From Dichotomocladium elegans (taxonomy: Eukaryota; Mucoromycota; Mucoromycetes; Mucorales; Lichtheimiaceae): a stretch of 64,000 nt of DNA. The position numbers and the translations under genes are program-made. The stretch is from positions 1 to 64,000 of the forward strand of contig JAIXMN010000026.1 of the NCBI GenBank assembly GCA_025716815.1, in the 5' to 3' direction. The stretch's first letter is position 1. The number at the start of each line of letters is the position of its first letter. Under the pieces are notes generated by a model, which was given only the letters and a program-made list of their open reading frames with translations, was not told the origin of the DNA and did not search any database. Positions 18,198 to 28,100 of the stretch are shown one piece after another.

Positions 18198-21170
18198 ATG
18201 GCTCTTCTGCAGCAGCATGTCGACAAATGGCTTGCCGACGGTGTCATCAAGGAATCGCATACTATCAGCCATTGGAACAGTCCGATCGTTTTCGCAAGGA
18301 AGAAGGACAGCGACGGCAACTATACCAAGTATCGCCCCTGTCTCGATGTACGCCAGCTCAATCTACTCCTACCCGAAGATCGGTTTCCACTGCCCCACTT
18401 GTCAGACATCTTCGAGCGCACCGGTGGATCAACAATTTTCACGACTCTCGACTTGACGAATGCTTTTCATCGGTTCCCCATCACAGAAGAGCACCAACAT
18501 AAAACGGCATTCAAAGTCAATGGTATACAGTATGTGTTCCGGGGTGCACCCTTCGGCATCCGCTCGCTGTCATTTAAGTATCAAGCTGTCATGGAACGGT
18601 TGTTTTCCGACCTTCCTTATGTGTCACTCTTCATTGATGATCTTTGTGTCCATAGCGCCAGCTTCAAAGAACACGTTCCTCACGTACAGGAAGTTGTCCG
18701 CCGTCTCACGCGAGCCAATCTCATCCTCAACCGTGATAAGTGTGCCTTTGGACAGCGCAAGGTGTACCTTCTGGGATTCTGTATCTCAGCAGCAGGCATT
18801 GCTTTGGATCCTCGAAAGGTCGCCAACATAGCGGCCTGGCCCCAGCCCGCTACGGGCAAAGATATGCAACGGTTCCTCGGTGCCGTGAACTTCCTCCGGG
18901 ACCATGTACCTCGATTTGCAACGACAACGTGGCCACTGGACAGTTTGCGCAACGCAGGGGATCTCTCGCAGTTGTGGACAGAAGAGCACACGCGCGCATT
19001 CAATAACATCAAACTCGCGCTTACGCAAGCTCCAGTGCTCTGTCATCCAAATTTACAGCAACCTTTCTGCCTAGCTACTGATGCAAGTGACGTGGGGGTG
19101 GGGGTATGCCTCTATCAGGTCATCAACAATCAGATTCATTACATCGGTTTCAAGGCCAAGGCATTATCTCCCAGCCAGCAACGCTGGTCGGTTACTAAAC
19201 GCGAGCTCTTTGCAGTCGTTTACGGACTTCGACAGTTCCGACACTGGCTCTGGGGACGTCGTTTTACCCTTTACACTGACCACGCTGCACTAACATATCT
19301 CCACACGCAACCGCTAGTCAATCCAATGATGGCTCGTTGGCTTGACGACCTGTACGATTTCGATTTCGAGGTAGTGCATCTGCCAGGTATGGACAACGTT
19401 CTGCCTGACGCCTTCTCCCGTCTTTTTCCTGCGGACAAAAGTCTGGTGGGGGGTAAAGGAAAGAGCAACGTTTCAGGCAGCACGTCACGGAACCTTATCA
19501 CCAACGCTGCAGGCTCAGCCACACGACAGGCCTCCTCCTCTTCTTCTTCACATTCCTCTGAGAACAACACCGACGGTCATGCGCCCATTCTCGCACGCGC
19601 ACAACACTTTGAGCCCGTCGACTTCATGACGCCTCCCGAGCACGAACGTACCGAATTGCTGCAGAAAGCGCATTTACTCGGTCACTTCGGTGCCGACGCA
19701 ATCACCAAGTCCATTCACAGTGACGGGCTGCACTGGGCTAACCTACGCAAGGACGCCCAGAAGCTTGTCTCGCAATGCACGGACTGTCAACGCTTCAATG
19801 TCGGCAAACATGGTTTCCAGCCATTGCGTCATGTCACCGCTAAGTACCCAGGCGATCATTGGGCTATTGATCTTGGCACGCTCAACATTACGTCTGACAG
19901 TGGTAACAACTACTTACTCGTCATGGTCGACATTTTCACACGCTACTGCGTCCTGAGAGCAATTCCAGATAAGTCTGCACTTACTATAGCACGACATCTG
20001 TGGGCACATATGATGGAGTATGGACCCATGCGCACGCTCACCAGTGATAATGGCACAGAATTTGTCAACGACCTCATCACGCAGCTTGCAGATATCTCTG
20101 GCCTCGACCACCGCCTTATCACTCCTTATCACCCACGCGCCAACGGCGTAGCAGAGAAATGGGTCGGTCTTGCCAAGAACGCAATCGTCAAACAGCTGCA
20201 AGGCAAAAAGTCAGAATGGGACATTCACGTCCCAAGCGTGCAATTCGCACTTAACATTAAGCATGCCGCCATACATGGCTCACGACCTTTCTCGCTCATG
20301 TTTGCTCGTCCACCCAACGCCTTCACTAACTACACTGACTCAACTACAGGGGATAGCGCACAACCTACAGTTGACTACGAGGCAGCGCGTGAACGACTTA
20401 GCGAGATGGAAGCGGTGGTTATACCAGCCATCCGTCAGCGCATGAAAGCCACCCGAGATGCTGAAAAAGCCCGCTTCGATTCGAATCACCGGATAGTTGA
20501 CCCTTATCCAGCTGGCAGCAAGGTCATGATCCGCAACGTCACCAGGGGTAGCAAGACGGAACCGCGGTATGAAGGACCATTCACTGTTAATGGGGTCAAC
20601 AAGGGCGGGGCATACGTCCTGACAGACTCGACAGGCGCGCTTCTTCCGTTCAATATCCCGCCATCGCACATCAAACTGATCTCGCAAGAACCAGTGCCAT
20701 CCAGCCAGGACCACTATGAAGTGCAGGCAATCATTGATCATGATGGCACTCCAGGCAACTATGTTTATCGTACACGCTGGAAGGGATACACGGAAAAAGA
20801 TGACACATGGGAACCAGCGGCTAACTTCACAGGCACAGAACTAATCACGGAATACTGGCAGCGTCGCAACCCGAAAGCCAACACCCGTATACAACAGGGA
20901 CTAAGGGGACAGACAGCTCCGGCACCACCAACGTCCACTCCTACCACTCGTTCAGCCTCAAAACAGAGTACGCCGACTGAACACTCATCCAGTAGAAGCA
21001 AGAAGGCCATCGTCAACAAGCCGCGCAATGCTCAGGCACGGACAGCACCTGTTCCCTCTGCCACACGTCTGAGCTATCAGTCAGCGGGCCACAACGCCAC
21101 GCTCGCCAAACGCCGGACTGAGAGTACTGCCACCAATGCCATCTACAAACGCTTACGACCACGCGCTTAA
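18198..21170 (+). CDS. element D pol: RT, RNase H, integrase, chromodomain
   Basis: 990 residues open from this ATG; pol-like sequence (AQYKLPATL) extends a little upstream in frame. Reverse transcriptase has SLFIDDLCVHS (about 146). RNase H has ATDASDVGVGVCLYQ (about 293) and YTDHAALTYLH. Integrase shows the H-H-C-C region (KAHLLGHFG ... CTDCQRF, about 490-535) and a DDE triad in WAIDLGT (about 556), SDNGTEFV (about 615) and VAEKWVG (about 652). A chromodomain near 838-888 (YRTRWKGYTEKDDTWEPA) probably steers integration to marked chromatin. No protease precedes it, so the protein would need one in trans. Confidence 0.88.
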   Translation: MALLQQHVDKWLADGVIKESHTISHWNSPIVFARKKDSDGNYTKYRPCLDVRQLNLLLPEDRFPLPHLSDIFERTGGSTIFTTLDLTNAFHRFPITEEHQHKTAFKVNGIQYVFRGAPFGIRSLSFKYQAVMERLFSDLPYVSLFIDDLCVHSASFKEHVPHVQEVVRRLTRANLILNRDKCAFGQRKVYLLGFCISAAGIALDPRKVANIAAWPQPATGKDMQRFLGAVNFLRDHVPRFATTTWPLDSLRNAGDLSQLWTEEHTRAFNNIKLALTQAPVLCHPNLQQPFCLATDASDVGVGVCLYQVINNQIHYIGFKAKALSPSQQRWSVTKRELFAVVYGLRQFRHWLWGRRFTLYTDHAALTYLHTQPLVNPMMARWLDDLYDFDFEVVHLPGMDNVLPDAFSRLFPADKSLVGGKGKSNVSGSTSRNLITNAAGSATRQASSSSSSHSSENNTDGHAPILARAQHFEPVDFMTPPEHERTELLQKAHLLGHFGADAITKSIHSDGLHWANLRKDAQKLVSQCTDCQRFNVGKHGFQPLRHVTAKYPGDHWAIDLGTLNITSDSGNNYLLVMVDIFTRYCVLRAIPDKSALTIARHLWAHMMEYGPMRTLTSDNGTEFVNDLITQLADISGLDHRLITPYHPRANGVAEKWVGLAKNAIVKQLQGKKSEWDIHVPSVQFALNIKHAAIHGSRPFSLMFARPPNAFTNYTDSTTGDSAQPTVDYEAARERLSEMEAVVIPAIRQRMKATRDAEKARFDSNHRIVDPYPAGSKVMIRNVTRGSKTEPRYEGPFTVNGVNKGGAYVLTDSTGALLPFNIPPSHIKLISQEPVPSSQDHYEVQAIIDHDGTPGNYVYRTRWKGYTEKDDTWEPAANFTGTELITEYWQRRNPKANTRIQQGLRGQTAPAPPTSTPTTRSASKQSTPTEHSSSRSKKAIVNKPRNAQARTAPVPSATRLSYQSAGHNATLAKRRTESTATNAIYKRLRPRA

Positions 21171-21296
21171 GCCGATGTCTTTTCCCTTCCACAATTTTTT
21201 CCCACTGGGTTTTTTTAAAGGGTTTTTCCAGACTGAACTTACAAGCGCAGGACCATACACACAGCTCACGGCTGTATCCAGCCTGGTGGGGGGTGA

Positions 21297-21599
21297 TGTC
21301 ATAGCCCTACTGTTCATAACACTGCGCTTCTACAGACAGTACTGAGCAGGGTTATCGACTTATCCACCTCTTCTACAGCACGTCTCGACTGTCCTCCCAT
21401 TCCAACGTTACGAAGCCCGCTAACTGGTAATGATTGGAGGACCATGCTCGATGACTACCGCTTGTATCACCACTACCACCCTGGTCCGAAATCATATAAA
21501 AAGAGAGTTGTTTTTATTCAATAAAGAGGATCCCGTCTCAAAGACTCGATTTTAGCCCCTACAGTTTAAACACCTGCAACTAACTCTCTAACCACCACA
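21297..21599 (+). repeat. element D 3' LTR
   Basis: 303 bp, same ends as the 5' LTR. A G-rich polypurine tract (GGTGGGGGGTGA) lies just before it. Confidence 0.88.
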
Positions 21600-22117
21600 A
21601 AAAGTATATTCGGGTCCTGTAGCCGTTCTGGTTCTTGGTTTCCTTGTCCGGGCAAATGTGTGGCCATTGTCCTTGTTTGTTCCTCGAAGGTAAGTTCGTG
21701 TGTTGCCATGGTTTCGTCGTCCGAGTCCAAAAGGTGGTCTTGAATCTTGCGATATGTTCGAAAATTGGCAGTATCAGGCTGTTTTGATTGTCAGTTATTC
21801 ATCAAGATACATCAGCTACCAGTTGTCGTGTAATTGGCGGATCAGACCGTAGCCAGGAACAGACAAGTAGAAGATATGATAAGATGCCCTTTTATTGTTT
21901 GTAACGGAGGGGAGTATTTATATGTTTTTCTAGCTGTTGTGGTGATGCCAAATATAAGGCAATGGTTACATGGCATGTTGAGGGATGACTACGTGTTCAA
22001 TGGAGAGGAGACTACGTGTTGGCGGCGACGTGGGTTAACGAGAGGCGACTACGTGTTCGAACGGCAACAATGGTGTGGTTACTAAAAAGGGAAATCCCGC
22101 CGAGTCCGACTACGACA
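21600..22117 (-). mobile_element. Ty3/gypsy element C, 5' fragment
   Basis: On the minus strand this holds a 284-bp LTR (21834-22117, TGTCGTGTAATT...CTACGACA on the plus strand), the primer-binding site TGGTAGCTGATG just inside it, and the first ~40 residues of gag (MATHELTFEEQTRTMATHLP) before D's LTR cuts it at 21600. U5-side sequence contains three GACTACGTGTT-like repeats, analogous to the CTTCGTGG repeats of other elements. Confidence 0.7.
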
Positions 22118-22122
22118 ACAAC

Positions 22123-22543
22123 TGTCGTCTTTGTTTTTGTTTGAACACAGGCGACGACGACCACGAAGAGAGTATAACCACGGAGAGAGTATAACCACGA
22201 AGAGTATTACCACGAAGGAGAACCACAAAGGAGAACCACAAAGGAGAACCACGAAGGAGAACCACGAAGGAGAACCACGAAGAGGATGTAAACCACGAAG
22301 GAATATGATAACGAATTGATGATCCCCTTTATTGCCTGTAAACTACTCGCGTATTTATATTCATTTTCTAATGCTGACTATACATATAATATTGTGATGT
22401 CGTAATGGGGAACGGACGATGTATCTAAAGAAGTAGTGATGTGTATGTCGTCATAGCATCCAAAAGAAGCAGTATGACGAGCATTACGTCAGGGATCCGT
22501 ACAAAAATAAACACGGCCGGGAATTATAATAACCGAGTGATTG
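22123..22543 (-). repeat. B-type LTR, split by two later insertions
   Basis: Minus-strand LTR starting TGTCGTCTTTG on the plus strand, dense in ACCACGAAGGAG repeats. Its remaining bases lie at 22854-22860 and about 28036-28049, beyond an inverted A LTR and the whole element A. Removing both insertions gives a continuous end (ATTGGACTACGACACG) like the start of the B LTR at 16305. It ends about 50 bp downstream of tRNA-His. Confidence 0.8.
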
Positions 22544-22849
22544 TGTCATCTTTTTGGATACCACGAAGGAAGGTTGACGACGTCCACGAAGAGAACCACA
22601 AAGGATAGGATCGCCACTGAGAATATATTAGGCAGAGCGGGGACCACGAAGTAAAATAGCCACACAGGCAGTATCCAGAGTAGAAAAGATATTCTGTCGT
22701 TTAATGATAATGATGGTGCTCTATTTATACTATTGTCTATTACGCTAAGCGGCTGCGCACCGCAGCATTTAGTTATGATGATAGCTGCGGCAAAAGGAGT
22801 GCTGCGCATCAAGAAGTGTGTCTGTGACCTCCGACTATTTGCTGCGACA
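22544..22849 (-). repeat. inverted solo LTR of family A
   Basis: 306 bp, TGTCATCTTTTTGG...TTTGCTGCGACA, the reverse complement of the A LTR at 22861-23166 with few differences. It is flanked by ATTG on both sides (22540-22543, 22850-22853), a 4-bp target duplication. Only 11 bp separate it from the next A LTR, making a near-palindrome about 620 bp long. Confidence 0.9.
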
Positions 22850-22860
22850 ATTGGACTACG

Positions 22861-23166
22861 TGTCGCAGCAAATAGTCGGAGGTCACAGACACACTTCTTG
22901 ATGCGCAGCACTCCTTTTGCCGCAGCTATCATCATAACTAAATGCTGCGGTGCGCAGCCGCTTAGCGTAATAGACAATAGTATAAATAGAGCACCATCAT
23001 TATCATTAAACGACAGAATATCTTTTCTACTCTGGATACTGCCTGTGTGGCTATTTTACTTCGTGGTCCCCGCTCTGCCTAATATATTCTTAGTGGCGAT
23101 CCTATCCTTTGTGGTTCTCTTCGTGGACGTCGTCAACCTTCCTTCGTGGTATCCAAAAAGACGACA
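22861..23166 (+). repeat. element A 5' LTR
   Basis: TGTCGCAGCAAA...AAAAGACGACA. TATA box AGTATAAATAGAGC at about 22980, then U5 with CTTCGTGG-type repeats (for example TACTTCGTGGTCC, CTCTTCGTGGACG). Confidence 0.92.
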
Positions 23167-23168
23167 TT

Positions 23169-23180
23169 TGGTAGCTGATG
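23169..23180 (+). promoter_or_regulatory. primer-binding site overlapping the gag start codon
   Basis: TGGTAGCTGATG lies two bases after the 5' LTR. Its first seven bases complement GCTACCA, the usual 3' end of eukaryotic initiator tRNA-Met. The last three bases are the gag ATG. The same arrangement recurs at B (16742), H (58814) and I (46316); in C and G the ATG is present in the primer site, but the frame closes soon after. Confidence 0.75.
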
Positions 23181-24239
23181 TCCAGTGATCCTTCACAAGC
23201 AAATTATCAACAAACAGCATTTCAACACTACCGTTCCCGACGCAACGACATCTCTGATTCAGACGACGATCAGCCAAGCATGGCACAAAATCACTCCGAA
23301 GCAAGTATGATGATAGCAACGATGAAGGCGATGATTGAGCAACTACAGGCGCAACAAGAGGAGCTCAAGCTACTCCACCGGCAAACATCTCCAAGTAAAC
23401 ACAAGATCAAGCCCGTTCAGCCGGATATTTTCCGTGGCGTTCGATCATCCTCAATGGTGGAGGCTTGGTTACACACGGTGGACAAGTATTGCGACTGTTT
23501 TCCCGATATGGAGGATGCTGAGCGAGTGACGTACGCCTCCACATTGCTGCGCGACGCCGCAGCCACTTGGTGGCGCCATCTAGAAACCGCCATCCACCCC
23601 GACGACGGTTCCAATAAAACACCAAAAACTTGGCGGGACTTTCAAGCTGCATTCAGGTCTGAGTTCAAGCCGCGTAACTCGGCTCAGGTTGCGCGCAGTA
23701 AACTACGCATGCTATCACAAGAATCGGTACCATCCAAGACTATCCACGAGTATGTGACTAAGTTCAGGGACATCATGCTTGACTTACCATATATGGACGA
23801 TGACGATGCTGTCCATGAGTTTATCACTGGCTTATCATATGAAGCGAGCATGCAAGTACTACTAAGGGAACCCAAAACCCTGACAGATGCATATAATGCA
23901 GCGGAGCACTTTGAAGCGGTACAAGAGTATGCGATGGGCCTACGCGATTCGGTGCATGCAGTGCCAAGTAAGCCACAGCCGTTTCAAGCAGCACAGCCGC
24001 AGCATGGTCCCACACCCATGGATATTGACGCCATCCAAGACCGACAGCCTTTTTCTCGCCCTCGTCCGTCCATTGGTTTTGGTGGTCCGCGTCGTGGTGG
24101 TTTCCGTTCTCGTCTCTGCTACAACTGTGGTGGACGTAATCATATCGCACGACAGTGCCCATCACCCCCGGAAGGAGAGGCTCGTGGTGTTCGCCAGTCG
24201 CAGGCCAGCGCTTTAAAAGACCAAGCGCGTCGGGAGTAG
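23178..24239 (+). CDS. element A gag
   Basis: 353 residues. An N-terminal Gln/Glu-rich helix (MIEQLQAQQEELKLL) precedes the capsid domain (VEAWLHTVDKYCDC, TWWRHLETAI, FRSEFKPRNSAQV, IMLDLPYMDDDDAVHEFI). A classic knuckle CYNCGGRNHIARQC (C-x2-C-x4-H-x4-C) lies near residue 313. It ends in SALKDQARRE, read through a UUUAAAA slippery site. Gag assembles the particle and packages RNA. The start codon is inside the primer-binding site. Confidence 0.9.
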   Translation: MSSDPSQANYQQTAFQHYRSRRNDISDSDDDQPSMAQNHSEASMMIATMKAMIEQLQAQQEELKLLHRQTSPSKHKIKPVQPDIFRGVRSSSMVEAWLHTVDKYCDCFPDMEDAERVTYASTLLRDAAATWWRHLETAIHPDDGSNKTPKTWRDFQAAFRSEFKPRNSAQVARSKLRMLSQESVPSKTIHEYVTKFRDIMLDLPYMDDDDAVHEFITGLSYEASMQVLLREPKTLTDAYNAAEHFEAVQEYAMGLRDSVHAVPSKPQPFQAAQPQHGPTPMDIDAIQDRQPFSRPRPSIGFGGPRRGGFRSRLCYNCGGRNHIARQCPSPPEGEARGVRQSQASALKDQARRE

Positions 24240-27200
24240 AGAGAGTCCCCTCGCGCCAACCTATATCTCTCAACGTGGTGAACGGTCATCACGAACCAGT
24301 CATGACCGACCACCCCATCAGCAATCCGTCGAACCCACCTGTCGCGCAGTTAATCGATTTTACCGAAGAACCACTGTCCGATGAGGCGCTCCACGACAAC
24401 GAGGCGCAGTTCGAAGCTGATATATCGTACATTGAGTCTTTAAACGCAATAAACACTGATTTGCCCTTGTATTCGATGGTCTGTAATGGGAGGGTGGTGA
24501 CGGTGCTTTTGGACAGTGGCGCCAGTTGTTCATACGTCTCACCTCATCTGGCTGCTGGTTGCCCTGTCCGCGATGTACCAATTCGTCACGCCGAGACGGC
24601 TGGTGGTCACATGTTCAAGATTGATCGAGTCGTCACTTTGTCCTTATCTGCTGCTGGTTTTAGGCACGACGTCTCAGCTTATGTCCTACACACCAAGTTC
24701 GACTTGATTCTTGGGTTGGATTGGATCAGGCGCATACGGCCATTGCCGGATTGGGATGCAGGTACTTGGACGTTCTCTGTGGATGGCGCCCGATATACAC
24801 TACGACCGATCACATCACTTCCGGAACCCAACCTGTCCTATCTCCTCTCATCACGCCAGGTGGAACGGTTGCAAGAACGAGGGCAGGTTGAGGAGTTGTT
24901 CCTCTGCTACGTCCGTAATGATCCGCCTGAGTCAGAGTTCCCCGACCAAGACGACCTCCAATCCTTAATCAAGGCCTATCCGCAGGTTTTCCAAGACAAA
25001 CTGCCGGGGTTGCCACCAGTCCGGGATGTCAGCCATGTGATTGATACTGGCGATGCCTCCCCGATTAATCGTGCGCCTTACAAGATGAGCCCGTTAGAGT
25101 TGGATGAGTTGCGCAAGCAGCTTAAGGAGCTGCTCGACCTACGACTGATTCGCCCAAGCGCGTCTCCGTGGGGTGCACCGGTGTTGTTCGTTCGGAAGAA
25201 AGACGGCTCCATGCGTATGTGTGTCGACTACCGGGCCATCAATCAGGTGACGAAACGTAATTCCCATCCACTGCCCCGGATCGACGAGTGTCTCGAGCAG
25301 CTTGGTGGTGCTAAGTATTTTTCCAGCATTGACTTGAAGAGCGGTTACCATCAGGTACGCATTCGCGAGGAGGATGTGCCCAAGACTGCATTCAACACAC
25401 GATATGGGTCGTATGAGTTCTTAGTGCTACCGTTTGGCCTGACCAATGCCCCACCTACCTTTCAACGGCTCATGAACTCGGTGCTTGGCGACTGCTTGGA
25501 CAAGTTCGCATTAGTATACTTGGACGACATTCTTATTTTCAGCAAGACCAAAGAGGAGCATATGCAGCATGTCCGGCATGTTCTCGATCGCTTGAATGAC
25601 GCTCAACTGGTGGCCAACCTCAAGAAGTGTGAGTTTTTCAAGACCGAGTTGGAGTTTGTCGGTTACCTTGTTTCTAGTGCTGGTTTCCTCCCGTCGCCGT
25701 CCAAGGTAAAAGCAATCCAAGATTGGCCACAACCGACGAATGTCCAAGAAGTGCGACAGTTTGTGGGGTTGGCCTCCCATTATCGCCGCTTTATTCGTAA
25801 CTTCTCGACGATCGCTGCTCCTTTGACCGATTTGACACGTGGTGTAGGTACCAAGAAAAGAGCTATCGACTGGACAAACGAATGTCAAGCCGCTTTTCAA
25901 ACCATCAAGGAGCTTATGACATCAGCACCAGTCTTGCTGCCACCCGACCCTGAATTGCCGTATGTGATCGAGACTGATGCATCCGATTTTGGTATTGGCG
26001 CGGTATTGCTGCAGGAGGGGAAGGATGGCCAGATGCACCCTATCGCCTTTGAATCGAAGAAGTTATCGTCGGCCGAGCGGAACTACCCAGCCCAAGAGAG
26101 GGAGTTACTTGGGATCTTGCATGCCTTACGTTGTTGGCGTTGTTTTGTGGAAGGTCGGCGTTATGTGGTGCGTACGGACCACCATCCTCTCCAGTACTTT
26201 CGCAGTCGCACAAAACCACCACCCCCTCGTCTGATTCGCTGGATCGCGGAGCTTGAGCTATATGATCCCGAGATCCACTACAAGTGTGGCAAAGACAACC
26301 AGGTGCCAGACTTGCTGTCCCGACGGGACGGGCCCAACTGTCATACCAAGGAGGTTTCTCTAGAACCAGAATACCTGTATGCATTGAAGTCTATCGAGGA
26401 ATCGGATTGGCCTAAGTTTTATACGCGCGAAGAGAGCAAGTGGCCAACCACGTATAAGGATCTTTTAGACAAGCATCGTGAGAAGTTCGTCGTACACGGA
26501 GACAAAGTCTTCCGCAAGGTACGATCGGGTGGATCGACGCAGGAAATCCGGTTTGCCTTGTTTGCTCGGCGTGCAGATATCGTACAGTACACCCATACCA
26601 GTTTTGGACATACGGGAACGGAAACGGTGTACGATATCATCAAGAAACGTTGGTGGTGGCCAGGAATGAAAGAGGACATCCAAGACTGGCTGAGATCTTG
26701 CCCACAATGCCAGTTAGCATCCAATGCTGACCGCGGCAAGCATCATGCACCCATGCGCCCTTTAGATGTTCCTCCCGTTTTTTCTCGATGGCACTTGGAT
26801 TTCATCGGCGAATTGCCTACAACCCTCAAAGGAAATCGATGGATATTAGTCGCTGTTGACTATACAACAAACTGGACGATTGCTCGCGCCGTACCTGCAG
26901 CTACTGGTCAAGCCATTGCGGATTTTGTCTTCGAAGAAATCGTCATGCGATTTGGTTGCCCGGAGGAAATCCTGACTGACCGTGGCGCTAATTTCATGTC
27001 ACAAGTCCTAAATTTCTACCTCGGGCGTGCCAAGATCCATCACAAGCTCACTTCCGCATTCCATCCTCGGACAAATGGCAAGGTTGAACGCACGAATGGC
27101 ATCTTGAAGCAGATGATCCGTAAGTATACCAATGGCGCGATTTACCGATGGGATGATTTCTTGGAGCCAGCATTGTTTGCATGCCGCATCCGTAAGCATC

Positions 27201-27766
27201 GCACAACCAATCTCAGCCCCTTTTTCATGGTTTATGGCGTTGAACCCCGTTTACCTGGAGATGTATTACGACCAATGGTATTGCAAGACCCAACTGCCGT
27301 ACCTGCCGCGTTAGTCGATAGTCGAAATCCCTCGTTGCTGCGTCTGCGAGAGGAACGGGCCACTGCTGCCGAACGCCTCCGTGTCAACGCCAATCGTGAC
27401 AAGGCTATCTGGGATTCCACCATGACTCATCAAGTTTTTTCTGTTGGTGACCTTGTGGCCATGCGCCACGAAAACAAATTAAGCCTCGAGTACAATTGGA
27501 AAGGCCCTTACACCATCATCAAGCGCAATCTCGATTCCGACACCTACCAGCTCAAGGATATGAATAATCAAGTATACCGCTCCTGGGTGCATACCGATCG
27601 TTTACGTCCTGTCCATGCAAAGTCTCCGCCCACCTCCCCTTGGTATGATCCTGTCGCCATTCGTAATCTCGACCGCCCAAAGCCCATGTTGGTCGAGGAC
27701 GCCCAACAGTCTGGGGGGGAGATAATGTCGCAGCAAATAGTCGGAGGTCACAGACACACTTCTTGA
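24155..27766 (+). CDS. element A pol (protease, RT, RNase H, integrase), by -1 frameshift
   Basis: The open frame overlaps gag by 85 bases and is in the -1 frame. Functional reading should begin at the slippery site (24212-24218), giving FKRPSASGVE. Aspartic protease DSGAS is at about 120. Reverse transcriptase has YLDDILIFS at about 455. RNase H has ETDASDFGIGAVLLQ at about 605 and TDHHPLQYF at about 673. Integrase shows HTSFGHTG...CPQCQLAS (about 812-855) and catalytic residues in LDFIGELP, TDRGANFM and NGKVERTNG. A GPY/F-like module (YNWKGPYTIIKR) ends the protein; no chromodomain is seen. The stop lies inside the 3' LTR. Confidence 0.92.
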   Translation: MPITPGRRGSWCSPVAGQRFKRPSASGVERVPSRQPISLNVVNGHHEPVMTDHPISNPSNPPVAQLIDFTEEPLSDEALHDNEAQFEADISYIESLNAINTDLPLYSMVCNGRVVTVLLDSGASCSYVSPHLAAGCPVRDVPIRHAETAGGHMFKIDRVVTLSLSAAGFRHDVSAYVLHTKFDLILGLDWIRRIRPLPDWDAGTWTFSVDGARYTLRPITSLPEPNLSYLLSSRQVERLQERGQVEELFLCYVRNDPPESEFPDQDDLQSLIKAYPQVFQDKLPGLPPVRDVSHVIDTGDASPINRAPYKMSPLELDELRKQLKELLDLRLIRPSASPWGAPVLFVRKKDGSMRMCVDYRAINQVTKRNSHPLPRIDECLEQLGGAKYFSSIDLKSGYHQVRIREEDVPKTAFNTRYGSYEFLVLPFGLTNAPPTFQRLMNSVLGDCLDKFALVYLDDILIFSKTKEEHMQHVRHVLDRLNDAQLVANLKKCEFFKTELEFVGYLVSSAGFLPSPSKVKAIQDWPQPTNVQEVRQFVGLASHYRRFIRNFSTIAAPLTDLTRGVGTKKRAIDWTNECQAAFQTIKELMTSAPVLLPPDPELPYVIETDASDFGIGAVLLQEGKDGQMHPIAFESKKLSSAERNYPAQERELLGILHALRCWRCFVEGRRYVVRTDHHPLQYFRSRTKPPPPRLIRWIAELELYDPEIHYKCGKDNQVPDLLSRRDGPNCHTKEVSLEPEYLYALKSIEESDWPKFYTREESKWPTTYKDLLDKHREKFVVHGDKVFRKVRSGGSTQEIRFALFARRADIVQYTHTSFGHTGTETVYDIIKKRWWWPGMKEDIQDWLRSCPQCQLASNADRGKHHAPMRPLDVPPVFSRWHLDFIGELPTTLKGNRWILVAVDYTTNWTIARAVPAATGQAIADFVFEEIVMRFGCPEEILTDRGANFMSQVLNFYLGRAKIHHKLTSAFHPRTNGKVERTNGILKQMIRKYTNGAIYRWDDFLEPALFACRIRKHRTTNLSPFFMVYGVEPRLPGDVLRPMVLQDPTAVPAALVDSRNPSLLRLREERATAAERLRVNANRDKAIWDSTMTHQVFSVGDLVAMRHENKLSLEYNWKGPYTIIKRNLDSDTYQLKDMNNQVYRSWVHTDRLRPVHAKSPPTSPWYDPVAIRNLDRPKPMLVEDAQQSGGEIMSQQIVGGHRHTS
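24212..24218 (+). promoter_or_regulatory. -1 ribosomal frameshift site UUUAAAA (element A)
   Basis: In the gag frame the bases fall as GC[T TTA AAA], the canonical X-XXY-YYZ layout. Slippage joins gag to pol at FKR. The identical heptamer sits at the same place in G and H. Confidence 0.75.
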
Positions 27767-28031
27767 TGCGCAGCACTCCTTTTGCCGCAGCTATCATCAT
27801 AACTAAATGCTGCGGTGCGCAGCCGCTTAGCGTAATAGACAATAGTATAAATAGAGCACCATCATTATCATTAAACGACAGAATATCTTTTCTACTCTGG
27901 ATACTGCCTGTGTGGCTATTTTACTTCGTGGTCCCCGCTCTGCCTAATATATTCTTAGTGGCGATCCTATCCTTTGTGGTTCTCTTCGTGGACGTCGTCA
28001 ACCTTCCTTCGTGGTATCCAAAAAGACGACA
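27726..28031 (+). repeat. element A 3' LTR
   Basis: 306 bp, apparently identical to the 5' LTR. It contains the last residues and stop of pol. Confidence 0.92.
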
Positions 28032-28100
28032 TACGACACGACGACAACACGAAGACGACAAAAATATAAGCACGACACACACAGCTTAAAGAGTTTGATA

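Larger units (their letters stand above)
17468..21599 (+). mobile_element. chromodomain Ty3/gypsy element D, internally deleted
   Basis: 4.13 kb with two 303-bp LTRs differing at one position I could see (ACGG versus ACAG near the 3' end), so insertion was recent. The internal region lacks the second half of gag and the protease, which relative D' (28362-33344) retains. The 5-bp flanks do not match (GTCCG left, AAAAG right), and the two sides are different elements (B gag, C gag). This implies a later recombination rather than one simple insertion. Confidence 0.88.
22861..28031 (+). mobile_element. intact Ty3/gypsy element A
   Basis: 5,171 bp with two 306-bp LTRs that look identical, open gag and pol, a primer-binding site and a polypurine tract (TGGGGGGGA, about 27712-27720). 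The 4-bp TACG flanks both ends (22857-22860, 28032-28035). This is the best candidate for a recently active autonomous element in the window. It inserted into the last bases of a B-type LTR downstream of tRNA-His. Confidence 0.92.

Noticed and set aside
22160..22310. Short tandem ACCACGAAGGAG repeats resembling a CRISPR or minisatellite array
   Set aside because: Units are degenerate, lack regular spacers and lie within U5 of an LTR; related units occur in other LTRs.
22118..28053. Target duplication for the B-type LTR (CAAC near 22119 and 28045)
   Set aside because: The right copy would overlap the LTR terminus, so the boundary cannot be fixed.
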